Source: Paraburkholderia megapolitana (GTDB taxonomy: Bacteria; Pseudomonadota; Gammaproteobacteria; Burkholderiales; Burkholderiaceae). From it: a stretch of 64,000 nucleotides of DNA. Both the position numbers and the translations under genes were made by a program. The stretch covers positions 2,952,795 to 3,016,794 of the forward strand of contig NZ_CP041743.1 in the NCBI RefSeq assembly GCF_007556815.1. Direction: 5' to 3'. The notes beneath the pieces were generated by a model. It made no database searches. It was given only the letters and a program-made list of their open reading frames with translations, and was not told the DNA's origin. Position 1 is the stretch's first letter; every line of letters starts with the position of its first letter. Positions 1-8,279 of this stretch are shown piece after piece.

Positions 1-1
1 G

Positions 2-355
2 GAGATCGTCCAGCGCGTGGTGAACGCGTTTGTCAAAGGCGCGCAATGGTCGTCGGACGAGGCGAATCGCGATGCGCTATTCCAGCAGTGGGCGAAGAGC
101 GGTGTAGGCGTTGCGTCGTGGAAAGCGGAGTTCGCGAACCGGACCTTGAAAGAACGCAACTCGCCGTTGATCGATCCGTTTATCGTCGGGCGCTACAAGG
201 CCGTCGCGCAAGCGGCGTTGCAGCTCAAGCTGATTCGCCAGCCGGTCGAAGTCGACAGCTGGTTCGAGCCGCGTTACCTCGATAACGCGCTGCGCACGCT
301 GAAACTCGAGCATTACTGGACGCCCTATGACGCAGCGGGCAAACCGCTCGCCTGA
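2..355 (+). CDS. ABC transporter substrate-binding protein, C-terminal part (partial)
   Basis: The reading frame is open from the left edge of the window to a TGA at 353-355, so only the last 117 residues are visible. The fragment ends with W-F-x-P-R-Y-L-D-N-A-L and then L-E-H-Y-W-T-P-Y, which fits the C-terminal lobe of SsuA/TauA/NitT-type periplasmic binding proteins. Two permeases and an ATPase follow on the same strand, so it is the substrate receptor of that importer, probably for sulfonates or another small organic anion. The substrate cannot be read from this fragment. The gap to the next gene is 35 bp, consistent with one operon. Confidence 0.75.
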   Translation, partial: EIVQRVVNAFVKGAQWSSDEANRDALFQQWAKSGVGVASWKAEFANRTLKERNSPLIDPFIVGRYKAVAQAALQLKLIRQPVEVDSWFEPRYLDNALRTLKLEHYWTPYDAAGKPLA

Positions 356-390
356 GCGACCACACTCGCCCCATCCGACGGAGCGCGACG

Positions 391-1245
391 ATGAGCGATA
401 CCGCAATTCCGCTGCACGCAGCCCCTGGCGATACGACTGTCAGCGCCGCTTCGTCGGGTCGCCGTGCGCGCCACGTGCTGCGCGCACTGGCATGGCATCT
501 CGCGCCGTGGCTTCTGCCGGTCGCGTTGTTCGCGCTGTGGAGCATCGGTTGCGAGCGCGGCTGGATCGCCCCGCAGATCCTGCCGCCGCCCGAGCGCGTC
601 TACGACACCTTCATCGAACTCGCGCGCAGCGGCGACCTCGCCAGCAATACGTTGATCAGTCTGCAACGCGTGTTGCTCGGCTTTGGCGCCGGCACCGTGG
701 CCGGTTTTGCGATCGGCGCGGCGCTTGGACTGTCGCGGACGCTCGAAGCGTACGTGCTGCCCTCCTTCAATGCGATTGTGCAGATTCCGGTGCTGGGCTG
801 GCTACCGTTTCTGCTGTTGCTCGTCGGCGTCGGCGAGCCGCTCAAGTACATCCTGATTGCGCACGCCGCGCTGGTGCCGGTCACGCTCAGTACGCTGCAA
901 GGTTTCCGGCAAACACCTGCCACGCTCGACGAGGTCGCGCGGGTCTTCAAATACAACCGCTGGCAACGCATCGTTTATCTCGTGCTGCCCGCGGCCGTGC
1001 CGACGCTTGCTACCGGTATCCGGCTTGCGTTTACCAAGGCGTGGCTTGCGCTCGTCGTGGTCGAACTCGTCGCTTCGTCCGAGGGGCTCGGCTATCTGAT
1101 CGTCTACGGCCGGCAGCTATTTCAACTCGATCTCGTGATGGCGTCGGTCGTCGTGGTCGGCGCTATTGGCCTCGCCATGAACCGGTTGCTCGATGCGCTC
1201 GAAGCGCGTCTGCGGCGTGGGCAACCGTCCGCGTTTCGCGAATAA
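391..1245 (+). CDS. ABC transporter permease, SsuC/TauC type (first of two)
   Basis: A 284-residue BPD_transp_1-type inner-membrane permease. Hydrophobic segments are spread over residues 30-270. The ATPase-coupling loop region is present around residues 170-195 (V-F-K-Y-N-R-W-Q-R-I-V-Y-L-V-L-P), matching the EAA-loop position of SsuC/TauC/NrtB permeases. It would form the membrane channel with the second permease and the ATP-binding protein downstream. The ATG at 391 lies 35 bp after the upstream gene. A much longer overlapping frame from 327 has no membrane pattern and is a shadow. The substrate is unknown; aliphatic sulfonate or taurine is a family-level guess. Confidence 0.85.
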   Translation: MSDTAIPLHAAPGDTTVSAASSGRRARHVLRALAWHLAPWLLPVALFALWSIGCERGWIAPQILPPPERVYDTFIELARSGDLASNTLISLQRVLLGFGAGTVAGFAIGAALGLSRTLEAYVLPSFNAIVQIPVLGWLPFLLLLVGVGEPLKYILIAHAALVPVTLSTLQGFRQTPATLDEVARVFKYNRWQRIVYLVLPAAVPTLATGIRLAFTKAWLALVVVELVASSEGLGYLIVYGRQLFQLDLVMASVVVVGAIGLAMNRLLDALEARLRRGQPSAFRE

Positions 1246-1280
1246 CCCTCGCATCACCGCCTGCGTAGAAGGAGCACACG

Positions 1281-2171
1281 ATGGCGTCGAACCGAATTCC
1301 CGCGCAACTTCGTCTGCGTCGTCATAACCGGCGCAAGGGGCCGCCGCCGTGCGGCTGCGACGCCGTCGAGCAGGACGCTCTGTCAGCCGCCGACGAAAAA
1401 TCGTTATCGCGTCGCATCGACTGGCGGGGCCTCGTCTTGCCACTCGTGGTCTTTGCGTTGTGGTGGACGGTGAGCGCGGCGCATCTGGTGAAGAGTGGCC
1501 TGCTGGTCAGTCCCGCCGATGTCGCGCATACCGCGTGGGAGCAGATCGTCAGCGGAGCGCTGGTGCGCGCGTTGTCGGCATCGCTCGCACGCGAAGCTAG
1601 CGGGTTCGCGATCGGTAGCATTGCCGGGTTGTTGCTCGGCAGTGCGCTTGGACTGTCGCGTATCGCGACGCGGTTGATCGCGCCGAGCTTCGACACGTTC
1701 AAGCAGATCTCGCTGTTCGCGTGGATTCCGTTGATCTCCGTCTGGTTCGGTCTCGGCGATGCCGCGAAGGTCGTGTTTCTGTCGCTCGCCGCGCTGCTGC
1801 CGGTTGCTGCACATACCTGTGACGGCATTCATTCCGTGCCGCGCGCGTATATCGAAGTCGCGCGCGCGTTCCGCTATTCGCGCCTGCAACTGATCCGCCA
1901 TGTGATCCTGCCCGCCGCACTGCCGTCGATTTTCACCGGCATCTATCTCGCGTTGATTTACTCCTGGCTCGCGACGCTGGGCGCCGAATATCTACTGGTG
2001 GCGGGCCGCGGCATCGGCAATACGCTGATCGACGGCAGCGAGCAGTTCCGGATGGACCTGGTGCTGTTCGGGATCATCGTCGTCGGTTTGACGGGCTGGG
2101 CGCTGAATGCGCTTGCGCGTGCAATCGAGCGGGCGGTGTTTGCGCGCCGGCCCGATGCGGTATCAGCCTGA
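1281..2171 (+). CDS. ABC transporter permease, SsuC/TauC type (second of two)
   Basis: A 296-residue permease paralogous to the preceding gene. Both share the L-G-L-S-R segment and the coupling-loop pattern A-F-R-Y-S-R-L-Q-L-I-R-H-V-I-L-P near residues 190-210. Its first ~40 residues are polar and rich in Arg, before the first membrane helix at about residue 50. The start at 1281 is preceded by a good GAAGGAG ribosome site. Classical SsuABC and TauABC systems carry one permease gene that homodimerises. Two adjacent and rather divergent permeases suggest a heterodimeric channel. Confidence 0.85.
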   Translation: MASNRIPAQLRLRRHNRRKGPPPCGCDAVEQDALSAADEKSLSRRIDWRGLVLPLVVFALWWTVSAAHLVKSGLLVSPADVAHTAWEQIVSGALVRALSASLAREASGFAIGSIAGLLLGSALGLSRIATRLIAPSFDTFKQISLFAWIPLISVWFGLGDAAKVVFLSLAALLPVAAHTCDGIHSVPRAYIEVARAFRYSRLQLIRHVILPAALPSIFTGIYLALIYSWLATLGAEYLLVAGRGIGNTLIDGSEQFRMDLVLFGIIVVGLTGWALNALARAIERAVFARRPDAVSA

Positions 2172-2227
2172 GTTGTTTTGCCTCGGTTGTTTTGCCTGAA
2201 AACCGCCCCACTCGCACAGGACCGTTC

Positions 2228-3079
2228 ATGACGACCGCCCCCCTCTCTTCCGAAGGCATCGACATCGTTCACGTCAGCAAACACTACGCGCAGCGCGGTG
2301 CGCCGCTCGCCGTGCTCGACGACATCACGCTGCGCGTGCGGCCTGGCGAATTCGTCAGCGTGGTCGGTGCGAGCGGTTGCGGCAAGTCGACGCTGCTGCG
2401 TCTGATCGCGGGGCTCGATGCCGACTATCGCGGCACGATCCGCGTGGCCGGCGAGCCGGTGCGCGACACGTCGTTAGAGCGCGGGATCGTGTTTCAGGAC
2501 CATCGGCTGTTTCCGTGGCTCACTGCATCGCAGAACATTCACGCAGCGTTGCGCAACGCACCGCTGTCGGCGAAAGAAAAGCGCGATGCCGTCGCTGAGC
2601 ACATCGCGCTCGTCGGATTGAACGGTTTTGAGAACGCGTATCCGCATGAGCTGTCGGGTGGCATGGCGCAGCGCGTCGCGATTGCCCGGGGACTCGTGAA
2701 CCGGCCGCGCGTGCTGTTACTCGACGAACCATTCGGCGCGCTCGATGCGCTCACGCGTGGTCGCCTGCAGAACGAGCTGCAACGCATCTGGGAACACGAA
2801 CGCATCACGATGATTCTCGTCACGCACGACGTCGACGAAGCGCTCTATCTGGGCGATCGCGTCGTCACGATGGCGCCGCGCCCGGGTCGCATCGAACGTA
2901 TCGTCGACGTTGCATTGCCGCGCCCGCGCGAGCGCAGCGATCCGCGCTTCATTCGTTTGCGCGATGTGGTGCTGGCGGATTTTGTGGAACCTGGTGTGGC
3001 TTCGACGACGCATGGTGAGCCGCCGCACGGAGGACTGCCTGCGCAACAGCCGGTCACCGCGTGGCGGCTTGCTCGATAA
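2228..3079 (+). CDS. ABC transporter ATP-binding protein, SsuB/TauB type
   Basis: A 283-residue cytoplasmic ATPase that powers the importer. It has Walker A GASGCGKST near residue 52, a Q-loop (V-F-Q-D-H-R-L-F-P-W), signature LSGGMAQRVAIARGL near residue 143, Walker B VLLLDEPFGALD and a switch His in VTHDVDEAL. R-L-F-P-W after the Q-loop is typical of the nitrate/sulfonate/taurine subfamily. The frame could begin at a TTG at 2192, but the ATG at 2228 places the conserved N-terminus normally and is preferred. It closes the operon and faces the next gene tail to tail, 35 bp away. Confidence 0.9.
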   Translation: MTTAPLSSEGIDIVHVSKHYAQRGAPLAVLDDITLRVRPGEFVSVVGASGCGKSTLLRLIAGLDADYRGTIRVAGEPVRDTSLERGIVFQDHRLFPWLTASQNIHAALRNAPLSAKEKRDAVAEHIALVGLNGFENAYPHELSGGMAQRVAIARGLVNRPRVLLLDEPFGALDALTRGRLQNELQRIWEHERITMILVTHDVDEALYLGDRVVTMAPRPGRIERIVDVALPRPRERSDPRFIRLRDVVLADFVEPGVASTTHGEPPHGGLPAQQPVTAWRLAR

Positions 3080-3114
3080 CGCTGTTCACAGCCGGCACAT
3101 CGGCAACACCACCC

Positions 3115-4140
3115 TCACGCCGTCTGCCACCGGGCATCAACAACCTCGATCTTGCGCGGAATCAGCTTCAGGTTCGTGAACGCATCGGCGATCTGCTGTT
3201 GATACGCAAGCGTCGCACTATCTATCGGCTGCACACCGTAGCCCGCGCGTTTAAGCGCGACTTCGAGCGTCGCGGTATCGAGACCGGTAAGCGGCGACAA
3301 CTGCGCCGCAACCTCCGGAATGTGATCGCGTGCCCACTCGTCGACCTTCGCGGTTTCATCGAGTAGCGCATGGACCAGTTGCGGTTGCGCAGCGGCAAAC
3401 TTGCGGCTCGCGACGTAATACTGCGTGTTGCGCACGAGACCCTCGCCGTCCACGATCACGCGCGCACCGGTCTGACGCTGGGCCGCCGCGTAATACGGGT
3501 CCCAGATCACCCATGCATCGACGCCGCGCTGCACGAATGCCGCACGTGCATCGGCAGGCGCGAGATAGGCCGGTACGATTTCCTTGTAGTCGACCTGGGC
3601 GCTCTGCAGCGCCTTGACCAGCAGATAGTGAACGTTCGAGCCGCGGTTCAGCGCAACTTTCTTGCCGCGCAGATCGGCGACCGTCTTGATCGGCGAGTCG
3701 GCCGGCACGATGATCGCTTCGCCCTTCGGCGCCGGCGGCTCGCTGCCCACGTAGACGAGGTCGACGCCACCGGCCTGGGCGAAGATCGGCGGTGTCTCGC
3801 CGACTGTGCCGACATCGACCGCGCCCGCGTTCAAACCTTCGAGCAGTTGCGGTCCGCCCGGGAATTCCAGCCACTGCACCGCGACGCCCTGGGCAGCGAG
3901 ACGCTTTTCGAGCGTGCCGCGCGCCTTCAGCACGATGAAGTTGCCGTACTTCTGATAGCCGATGCGCAGCGTCTTGCCGTTGCCTTGTGCGTGGGCCGCC
4001 TCGCTCGCCGCAAATGCCGCGGCGCCGCCCAACAGCGTCGTGCCGCGCGCGACGGCCAGCGTAGCCGCGCCTGCGGCTTTCAACAGTGTGCGACGTGCGC
4101 CGTCGTGCGTGGCGGCGTTGATGTCTTTCTTCGATGTCAT
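3115..4140 (-). CDS. ABC transporter substrate-binding protein, SsuA type, Tat-like signal
   Basis: A 341-residue periplasmic sulfonate-type binding protein. Residues 18-45 form a signal with a twin-Arg core (A-R-R-T-L-L-K) and an Ala/Gly-rich hydrophobic stretch. The mature part starts near G-K-T-L-R-I-G-Y-Q-K-Y-G and contains G-L-N-A-G-A-V-D-V-G-T-V-G-E, a sulfonate-binding family pattern. The start was moved from an upstream in-frame codon (4218) to the ATG at 4140 because the signal peptide then begins normally. It converges on the ABC operon. Since that operon already encodes one binding protein, this may be a second receptor for the same channel. Confidence 0.88.
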   Translation of the reverse strand: MTSKKDINAATHDGARRTLLKAAGAATLAVARGTTLLGGAAAFAASEAAHAQGNGKTLRIGYQKYGNFIVLKARGTLEKRLAAQGVAVQWLEFPGGPQLLEGLNAGAVDVGTVGETPPIFAQAGGVDLVYVGSEPPAPKGEAIIVPADSPIKTVADLRGKKVALNRGSNVHYLLVKALQSAQVDYKEIVPAYLAPADARAAFVQRGVDAWVIWDPYYAAAQRQTGARVIVDGEGLVRNTQYYVASRKFAAAQPQLVHALLDETAKVDEWARDHIPEVAAQLSPLTGLDTATLEVALKRAGYGVQPIDSATLAYQQQIADAFTNLKLIPRKIEVVDARWQTA

Positions 4141-4527
4141 ATGCGTGAGTCTCTTCGTGTCCGTCAGCGTGTCTGCCGATGCGTCAATGGCGTCGATATG
4201 CCGATGCGCTTTCCGCACAGCGGCTATGCATCATGCGTGGACCGATCCGCACGGGTCAATGCGCTGCTTCGAGTTTTTTGTGCTATCGATTCCGTCTGCG
4301 GGAATTTGCGCACGCGGCAATGCGTGGCATCGCGGAATCGCTGACGGCTCGCATACGGAAATTTGTATCGGCATGTATCTATCTTCCTGAGGGATACACA
4401 GCCCGACAAGAATCCCCTCGCAACGACTTCGAACGCGCCTAAGGTTTGGATCAAGCGGTGCACCGCTTTACTCATGGCATGTGATCGTCATCGTCATGCC
4501 TGTTATCCAGACTGAAGGAGCACAACC
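4141..4527. other. Intergenic region with divergent upstream sequences
   Basis: This 387-bp stretch lies between two divergent genes, the SsuA-like protein (minus) and the cupin protein (plus), and should hold both promoters. No convincing ORF was seen. Short AT-richer sequence lies around 4340-4385, including the imperfect palindrome ATACGGAAATTTGTAT. A strong ribosome site (GAAGGAG) lies at the right end for the cupin gene. No clear sigma70 pair was identified. Confidence 0.5.
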
Positions 4528-4938
4528 ATGCTGAATAGACGCGGTTTCGTATCTGGCGCGCTTGGCGCCGCGGTTGGTCTAGCTTTGTTTCAAGGCAACG
4601 CCGATGCGCAGGATGCGCCGAAATACCCCCTCAGGTTCCTCGCGAAAACGGAGTACCCCGGCGACAAGTACGCCTGCATCCTTGTTTCGGAAGATCTCTC
4701 GCCAGGACAGCGCGTCGCGCGGCATATGCATTCGGGCGTCGAATCCAGCTATATCGCCACGGGCAGCATCACACTGTCGATACAGGGCGAGCCGGACCTC
4801 GTTGTAAAAGCCGGCGACGGCTATCAGATTCCGCCGCTTACGCCACATAGCGTACAAAACGGCCCCGAAAAATCGACGATTGTTGCCACGTTCATTGTCG
4901 AGAAGGACAAGCCGTTGGTGCAGTCGGTACCGGAGTGA
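4528..4938 (+). CDS. Tat-exported cupin-domain protein
   Basis: A 136-residue protein with an N-terminal twin-arginine signal (N-R-R-G-F-V-S-G-A) and a single cupin barrel. Metal-binding cupin motif 1 is visible as H-M-H-S-G-V-E-S-S-Y and motif 2 as G-D-G-Y-Q-I-P-P-L-T-P-H around residues 64-115. It would act in the periplasm, probably binding a divalent metal. The enzymatic activity, if any, is unknown. The GAAGGAGCACAACC site before the ATG at 4528 fixes the start. It is transcribed alone. Confidence 0.85.
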   Translation: MLNRRGFVSGALGAAVGLALFQGNADAQDAPKYPLRFLAKTEYPGDKYACILVSEDLSPGQRVARHMHSGVESSYIATGSITLSIQGEPDLVVKAGDGYQIPPLTPHSVQNGPEKSTIVATFIVEKDKPLVQSVPE

Positions 4939-5064
4939 GTCGGGACTTTGGCGCATGGCGGTCAATGCATGCGGTTGTGTGTATGCTTTCGTGCGCCCCT
5001 CTCTGAGGGGTGTCGCTGACGAAGCACATACAGGTTCTTCAACCGCCACCAAAGGTGAACGCCA

Positions 5065-5547
5065 ATGGACAGCAAAACGCCGCAATCCGACGCATTCTGG
5101 CGTGCCTATGCATCGCACGCCGGGATCGGCCCGACTAGCTATGAGGTGGTCAGTTTCGGCGACAGCGCTGAGATGGCGAATGAGCTGGCCGAACTCGTTG
5201 TCGCCGGGACCAAGCGTGCGACCGCATCGCTCGCACGCTACTACGCGCAGGCACCCGACACACTGCCGAAGCCTGGCGACTACGTGGTGCTCGTCGACGG
5301 CGACGGTGTGCCATGCGCGATCTGGCGCACCACCGAGGTCACCGTGAAGCCGCTCATCGCCGTCGACGACCGCTTTGCATGGGACGAAGGCGAAGGCGAC
5401 CGCAGCCGCGCCTTCTGGCTCGACGCGCACCGCGCATTCTTCGGCGCCCAGGCCGCCGAAGACGGTTTCGACATGCACGATCAGATCGACACGGTGTTCG
5501 AACGCTTCGAGATCGTCTGGCCGCCGGCAATCGCCGATGTGCCCTGA
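5065..5547 (+). CDS. ASCH domain-containing protein
   Basis: A 160-residue cytoplasmic protein of the ASCH superfamily, whose beta-barrel fold is related to PUA domains and is thought to bind RNA or nucleosides. Family marks are V-V-A-G-T-K-R-A-T-A-S near residues 46-56, K-P-G-D-Y-V-V-L-V-D, C-A-I-W-R-T-T-E-V and the C-terminal F-E-R-F-E-I-V-W. The start follows AGGTGAA at the right spacing. It appears monocistronic. Some ASCH proteins are amidohydrolases acting on acetylated cytidine; nothing here decides between that and RNA binding. Confidence 0.85.
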   Translation: MDSKTPQSDAFWRAYASHAGIGPTSYEVVSFGDSAEMANELAELVVAGTKRATASLARYYAQAPDTLPKPGDYVVLVDGDGVPCAIWRTTEVTVKPLIAVDDRFAWDEGEGDRSRAFWLDAHRAFFGAQAAEDGFDMHDQIDTVFERFEIVWPPAIADVP

Positions 5548-5700
5548 TTGCCTTGATTCCGGTAACGGTTAGCTTTCAAGACACCTTCCTGTAATAAATT
5601 GAAACTATCTTCGCGGCTAGCTTGCGCCCCGACGTGGCTTCAGCGGATGCTTGAGCGTCCCCCTATTTCCGTTATCTCCTGATCTTTCCCGGAGCAATTC

Positions 5701-5871
5701 ATGCAGATGCCGGTATTTCGGCTTTTGGCACTGATCGGCCTGTTGGGCGCGACGACGCTCATCGGTGCGTGCGGTGCGGACATCGACCCACCCAAGGCAG
5801 CATGTGGCAACACCACGCTCGCCAATACCAAGATGAGCTGTCCGCCGGGCTTTGTCCCGCCCGCATCCTGA
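5701..5871 (+). CDS. Small lipoprotein upstream of phospholipase C
   Basis: A 56-residue ORF with a clear lipoprotein signal: hydrophobic residues 5-22 and a lipobox L-I-G-A-C with the lipidated Cys at residue 24. The mature part has only ~33 residues and contains two further Cys (residues 35 and 47), which could form a disulfide. The ribosome site CCCGGAG lies 8-10 nt before the ATG. The stop codon is 28 bp upstream of the Tat-exported phospholipase C, so the two are probably co-transcribed. No function is recognised; a chaperone or accessory role for the phospholipase is a guess. Confidence 0.7.
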   Translation: MQMPVFRLLALIGLLGATTLIGACGADIDPPKAACGNTTLANTKMSCPPGFVPPAS

Positions 5872-5899
5872 CGATCGAATCCAGCCTGGAACCCCGCGC

Positions 5900-8023
5900 A
5901 TGAACTTCCGCATGAACCCCAAATCCCGTCGCGATTTTTTGAAGCTGTCAGCCGGCGTAGCCGGCGCGACCGTCGCCTCCGCACTGTTTCCCGAGTCGAT
6001 CCGCAAGGCGCTCGCCATCGAGCCGAATTCGGTCACCGGCACCATCCAGGACGTCGAGCACATCGTCGTCTTCATGCAGGAGAACCGCTCGTTCGACCAC
6101 TATCTCGGTCACCTGAGCGGCGTGCGCGGCTATAACGACCGCTTCCCCGTCACGCTGCCGAACGGCCAGCCCGTATGGTTCCAGCCGCGCCAGGAAGACC
6201 AGACCAAAGTCATCGCGCCGTTTCGCTACGACACGACGAATCCGGGCGTCAACGCGCAATGTATCGGCGGTCTGCCGCATACGTGGAGCACGACGCACGG
6301 CGCGATAGACGGCGGTCGCGGCGACAAATGGGCCGTGCAGAAAACGAACATGACGATGGGCTACCACGTGCGCGCGGACATTCCGTTCCACTACGCGCTC
6401 GCCGACGCGTTCACGGTTTGCGATCACTATTTCTGTTCGATCCCGGGCAATACTCACCCGAACCGCATGTACCTGATGACCGGTATGGTCGATCCGAAGG
6501 CAACCGGCGGCGGCCCGCTGCTCGACAACACCGACTACATCGACAACCAGTTCGACAGCATCAAGCTGGCGCCCTTCAACTGGACCACCTATCCCGAGCG
6601 GCTGGAAACGGCCGGCATCTCGTGGCAGATCTATCAGCAAGGCACGGGCTTCGATAATTTCACAGGCAACTACGGCACGAACATGCTGGCCTGTTTCCAG
6701 AATTTCGTAAACGCGCCGGCCGGTTCGTCGCTGCAAAACCGCGGCATGAGCACACGCACGCTCACGCAACTGAAGGCCGACGTCGAAGCCAATGCCCTGC
6801 CGCAGGTGTCGTGGCTGCTGCCGCCGGCGGCCTATTCGGAACATCCGAAGTTCACGCCGCTTTACGGCGCCAACTACATCTCGACGATTCTCGATGCGCT
6901 GACGTCGAACCCGGATGTATGGAGCAAGACCGTTCTGTTCATCATGTACGACGAGAACGACGGCCTGTTCGATCATATGGTGCCGCCGCAGGCGCCGACG
7001 CTGCCGGGCTCGGGCTTGAGCACCGTCGACATTTCGCTCGAACGCCACGACGTCGTCACCGCAACACAAACTACCTATACCGCCGATAACCTGCCCTACG
7101 GCCTCGGCCCTCGCGTACCGATGACGGTGGTGTCGCCGTGGTCGAAGGGTGGCTTCGTCTGCTCGCAGGTGTTCGATCACACGTCGGTGCTGCAATTCAT
7201 CGAGAAGCGTTTCGGCGTGACGGAAACCAACATCTCGCCGTGGCGCCGCGCGATCTGCGGCGATCTGACCTCGGCGCTCGATTTCTCGAAGTCGGACCCC
7301 GCGGTACCGACGCTGCCGAGTACCCAGTCGTATATCGCCCAGTCCGACCAGCAGTGCGCACGTCCGACTGCGCAGACCGCGCCCGCCAGCAACGCACAGC
7401 AGGTGGTTACGGCGCAGGAGCCCGGCACGCGACCTGCACGCGCGCTGCCCTACGAGCTGCATGTGAATGGCCAGTTGCAGGCGCAGGGATACACATTGAC
7501 GTTTGCCAACACCGGTAAGCAAGGTGCGCATTTCTGGGTGTACACCGGCGACCCGACTGCAATGCCGCGTCGCTACACGGTGGAAGCGGGCAAGCAGTTG
7601 AGCGATGTCTGGGCCCTCGATGCGAAGGGCAACTACCTCGTGAACGTCTACGGTCCGAACGGTTATTTCCGGCGCTTCGCGGGTTCCGCCAGTGCGGATG
7701 CGGCGGCAAAACCCGATGTAGTGACCTGCTACGACGTCGCGAATGGCCACGTCTATCTGACGCTCGCCAACGCCGGGGCCACCGCGTTGACCATCACCGC
7801 CACCGATCTCGCCTACGGCCAGCCGCCGCGCACGCTGAGCGTACCGGCGGGCAAGAGCATCGAGGCGCACTGGGACCTGTCGTGCAGCAACCAGTGGTAC
7901 GACCTGCAACTGACGGTCGCAGGAAACGCGAACTGGTTGCGCCGTATCGCGGGTCACGTCGAGACAGGCAAGGTCAGCATCACCGATCCGGCTGCGACTG
8001 CGCCGGTGACGACGGCGATTTAA
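5900..8023 (+). CDS. Tat-exported phospholipase C (phosphocholine-specific type)
   Basis: A 707-residue secreted phospholipase C of the bacterial phosphoesterase/AcpA superfamily, which hydrolyses phosphatidylcholine or sphingomyelin outside the cytoplasm. The twin-Arg signal is K-S-R-R-D-F-L-K at residues 8-15. Catalytic-domain motifs include H-I-V-V-F-M-Q-E-N-R-S-F-D-H near residue 55, I-P-G-N-T-H-P-N-R and Y-D-E-N-D-G-L-F-D-H. After ~residue 510 two beta-rich C-terminal domains of the DUF756 type follow. The start at 5900 gives a normal Tat signal; an in-frame TTG at 5852 is less likely. It follows a small lipoprotein gene and ends at a possible terminator. Confidence 0.92.
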   Translation: MNFRMNPKSRRDFLKLSAGVAGATVASALFPESIRKALAIEPNSVTGTIQDVEHIVVFMQENRSFDHYLGHLSGVRGYNDRFPVTLPNGQPVWFQPRQEDQTKVIAPFRYDTTNPGVNAQCIGGLPHTWSTTHGAIDGGRGDKWAVQKTNMTMGYHVRADIPFHYALADAFTVCDHYFCSIPGNTHPNRMYLMTGMVDPKATGGGPLLDNTDYIDNQFDSIKLAPFNWTTYPERLETAGISWQIYQQGTGFDNFTGNYGTNMLACFQNFVNAPAGSSLQNRGMSTRTLTQLKADVEANALPQVSWLLPPAAYSEHPKFTPLYGANYISTILDALTSNPDVWSKTVLFIMYDENDGLFDHMVPPQAPTLPGSGLSTVDISLERHDVVTATQTTYTADNLPYGLGPRVPMTVVSPWSKGGFVCSQVFDHTSVLQFIEKRFGVTETNISPWRRAICGDLTSALDFSKSDPAVPTLPSTQSYIAQSDQQCARPTAQTAPASNAQQVVTAQEPGTRPARALPYELHVNGQLQAQGYTLTFANTGKQGAHFWVYTGDPTAMPRRYTVEAGKQLSDVWALDAKGNYLVNVYGPNGYFRRFAGSASADAAAKPDVVTCYDVANGHVYLTLANAGATALTITATDLAYGQPPRTLSVPAGKSIEAHWDLSCSNQWYDLQLTVAGNANWLRRIAGHVETGKVSITDPAATAPVTTAI

Positions 8024-8035
8024 GTCCGATGCTTT

Positions 8036-8054
8036 GGGCCCGCTTCGTGGGCCC
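8036..8054 (+). terminator. Candidate weak terminator after phospholipase C
   Basis: GGGCCC at 8036-8041 and 8049-8054 can pair around a 7-nt loop, 13 nt after the phospholipase stop. The T-tract that follows is poor (CCTTCGTT), so this is only a possible terminator or pause hairpin. Confidence 0.35.
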
Positions 8055-8061
8055 GCCTTCG

Positions 8062-8090
8062 TTGACCTGGCGAAAAGCGCGCGTTAGCAT
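8062..8090 (+). promoter_or_regulatory. Sigma70 promoter of the cysS leader
   Basis: TTGACC (8062-8067), a 17-bp spacer and TAGCAT (8085-8090) make a good housekeeping promoter. Transcription would start near 8096-8098, exactly at the ATG of the Cys-rich leader ORF. This implies a leaderless or nearly leaderless message. The promoter separates cysS from the phospholipase gene upstream. Confidence 0.65.
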
Positions 8091-8097
8091 GCTTCCC

Positions 8098-8181
8098 ATG
8101 CTTACCCGCGCCCTCTCCCATTCCAGCCCCACCCATGCACTCGCATGCTGTTGCTGCCTGCCTGGGGGAGTTCGCGTCTAG
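8098..8181 (+). CDS. Cysteine-codon leader peptide of cysS
   Basis: A 27-codon ORF whose codons 17-20 (8146-8157) read TGC TGT TGC TGC, four Cys in a row. It ends with TAG at 8179-8181, 30 nt before an intrinsic terminator and ~100 nt before cysS. The peptide is otherwise featureless, as expected of a regulatory leader. The ATG lies at the predicted transcription start and has no Shine-Dalgarno sequence, so it may be translated as a leaderless message. A ribosome stalling here when Cys-tRNA is scarce would sense CysRS activity. It is annotated from the arrangement alone. Confidence 0.7.
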   Translation: MLTRALSHSSPTHALACCCCLPGGVRV

Positions 8182-8204
8182 CGCGTCGCTTCGCATCACA
8201 TCCG

Positions 8205-8250
8205 CTTCCCCAAGGCCACCCGTTGAAAAACCGGTGGCCTTTGTGTTTTT
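8205..8250 (+). terminator. Attenuator terminator and possible antiterminator arm upstream of cysS
   Basis: AAGGCCACC (8212-8220) pairs perfectly with GGTGGCCTT (8233-8241) and is followed by TGTGTTTTT (8242-8250), a good intrinsic terminator inside the cysS 5' leader. A competing helix is possible: TGGGGGAG (8163-8170, at the end of the leader ORF) pairs with CTTCCCCA (8205-8212), and CC at 8161-8162 can add G8214-G8215. A ribosome at the leader stop would cover 8163-8170, whereas one stalled at the Cys codons would leave it free. That is the logic of a Cys-starvation attenuator. Confidence 0.7.
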
Positions 8251-8279
8251 AAAGCCGCCTTGCCATACGGAGCATCTCG

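Noticed and set aside
5948..7957. 669-codon minus-strand ORF antisense to phospholipase C
   Set aside because: It mirrors the third-position GC bias of the real gene, has an Arg/His-rich composition and no domain; the plus-strand frame is a clear phospholipase.
8089..8181. Longer cysS leader ORF starting at the ATG at 8089
   Set aside because: This ATG overlaps the -10 element and would not be transcribed; the ATG at 8098 fits the predicted start.
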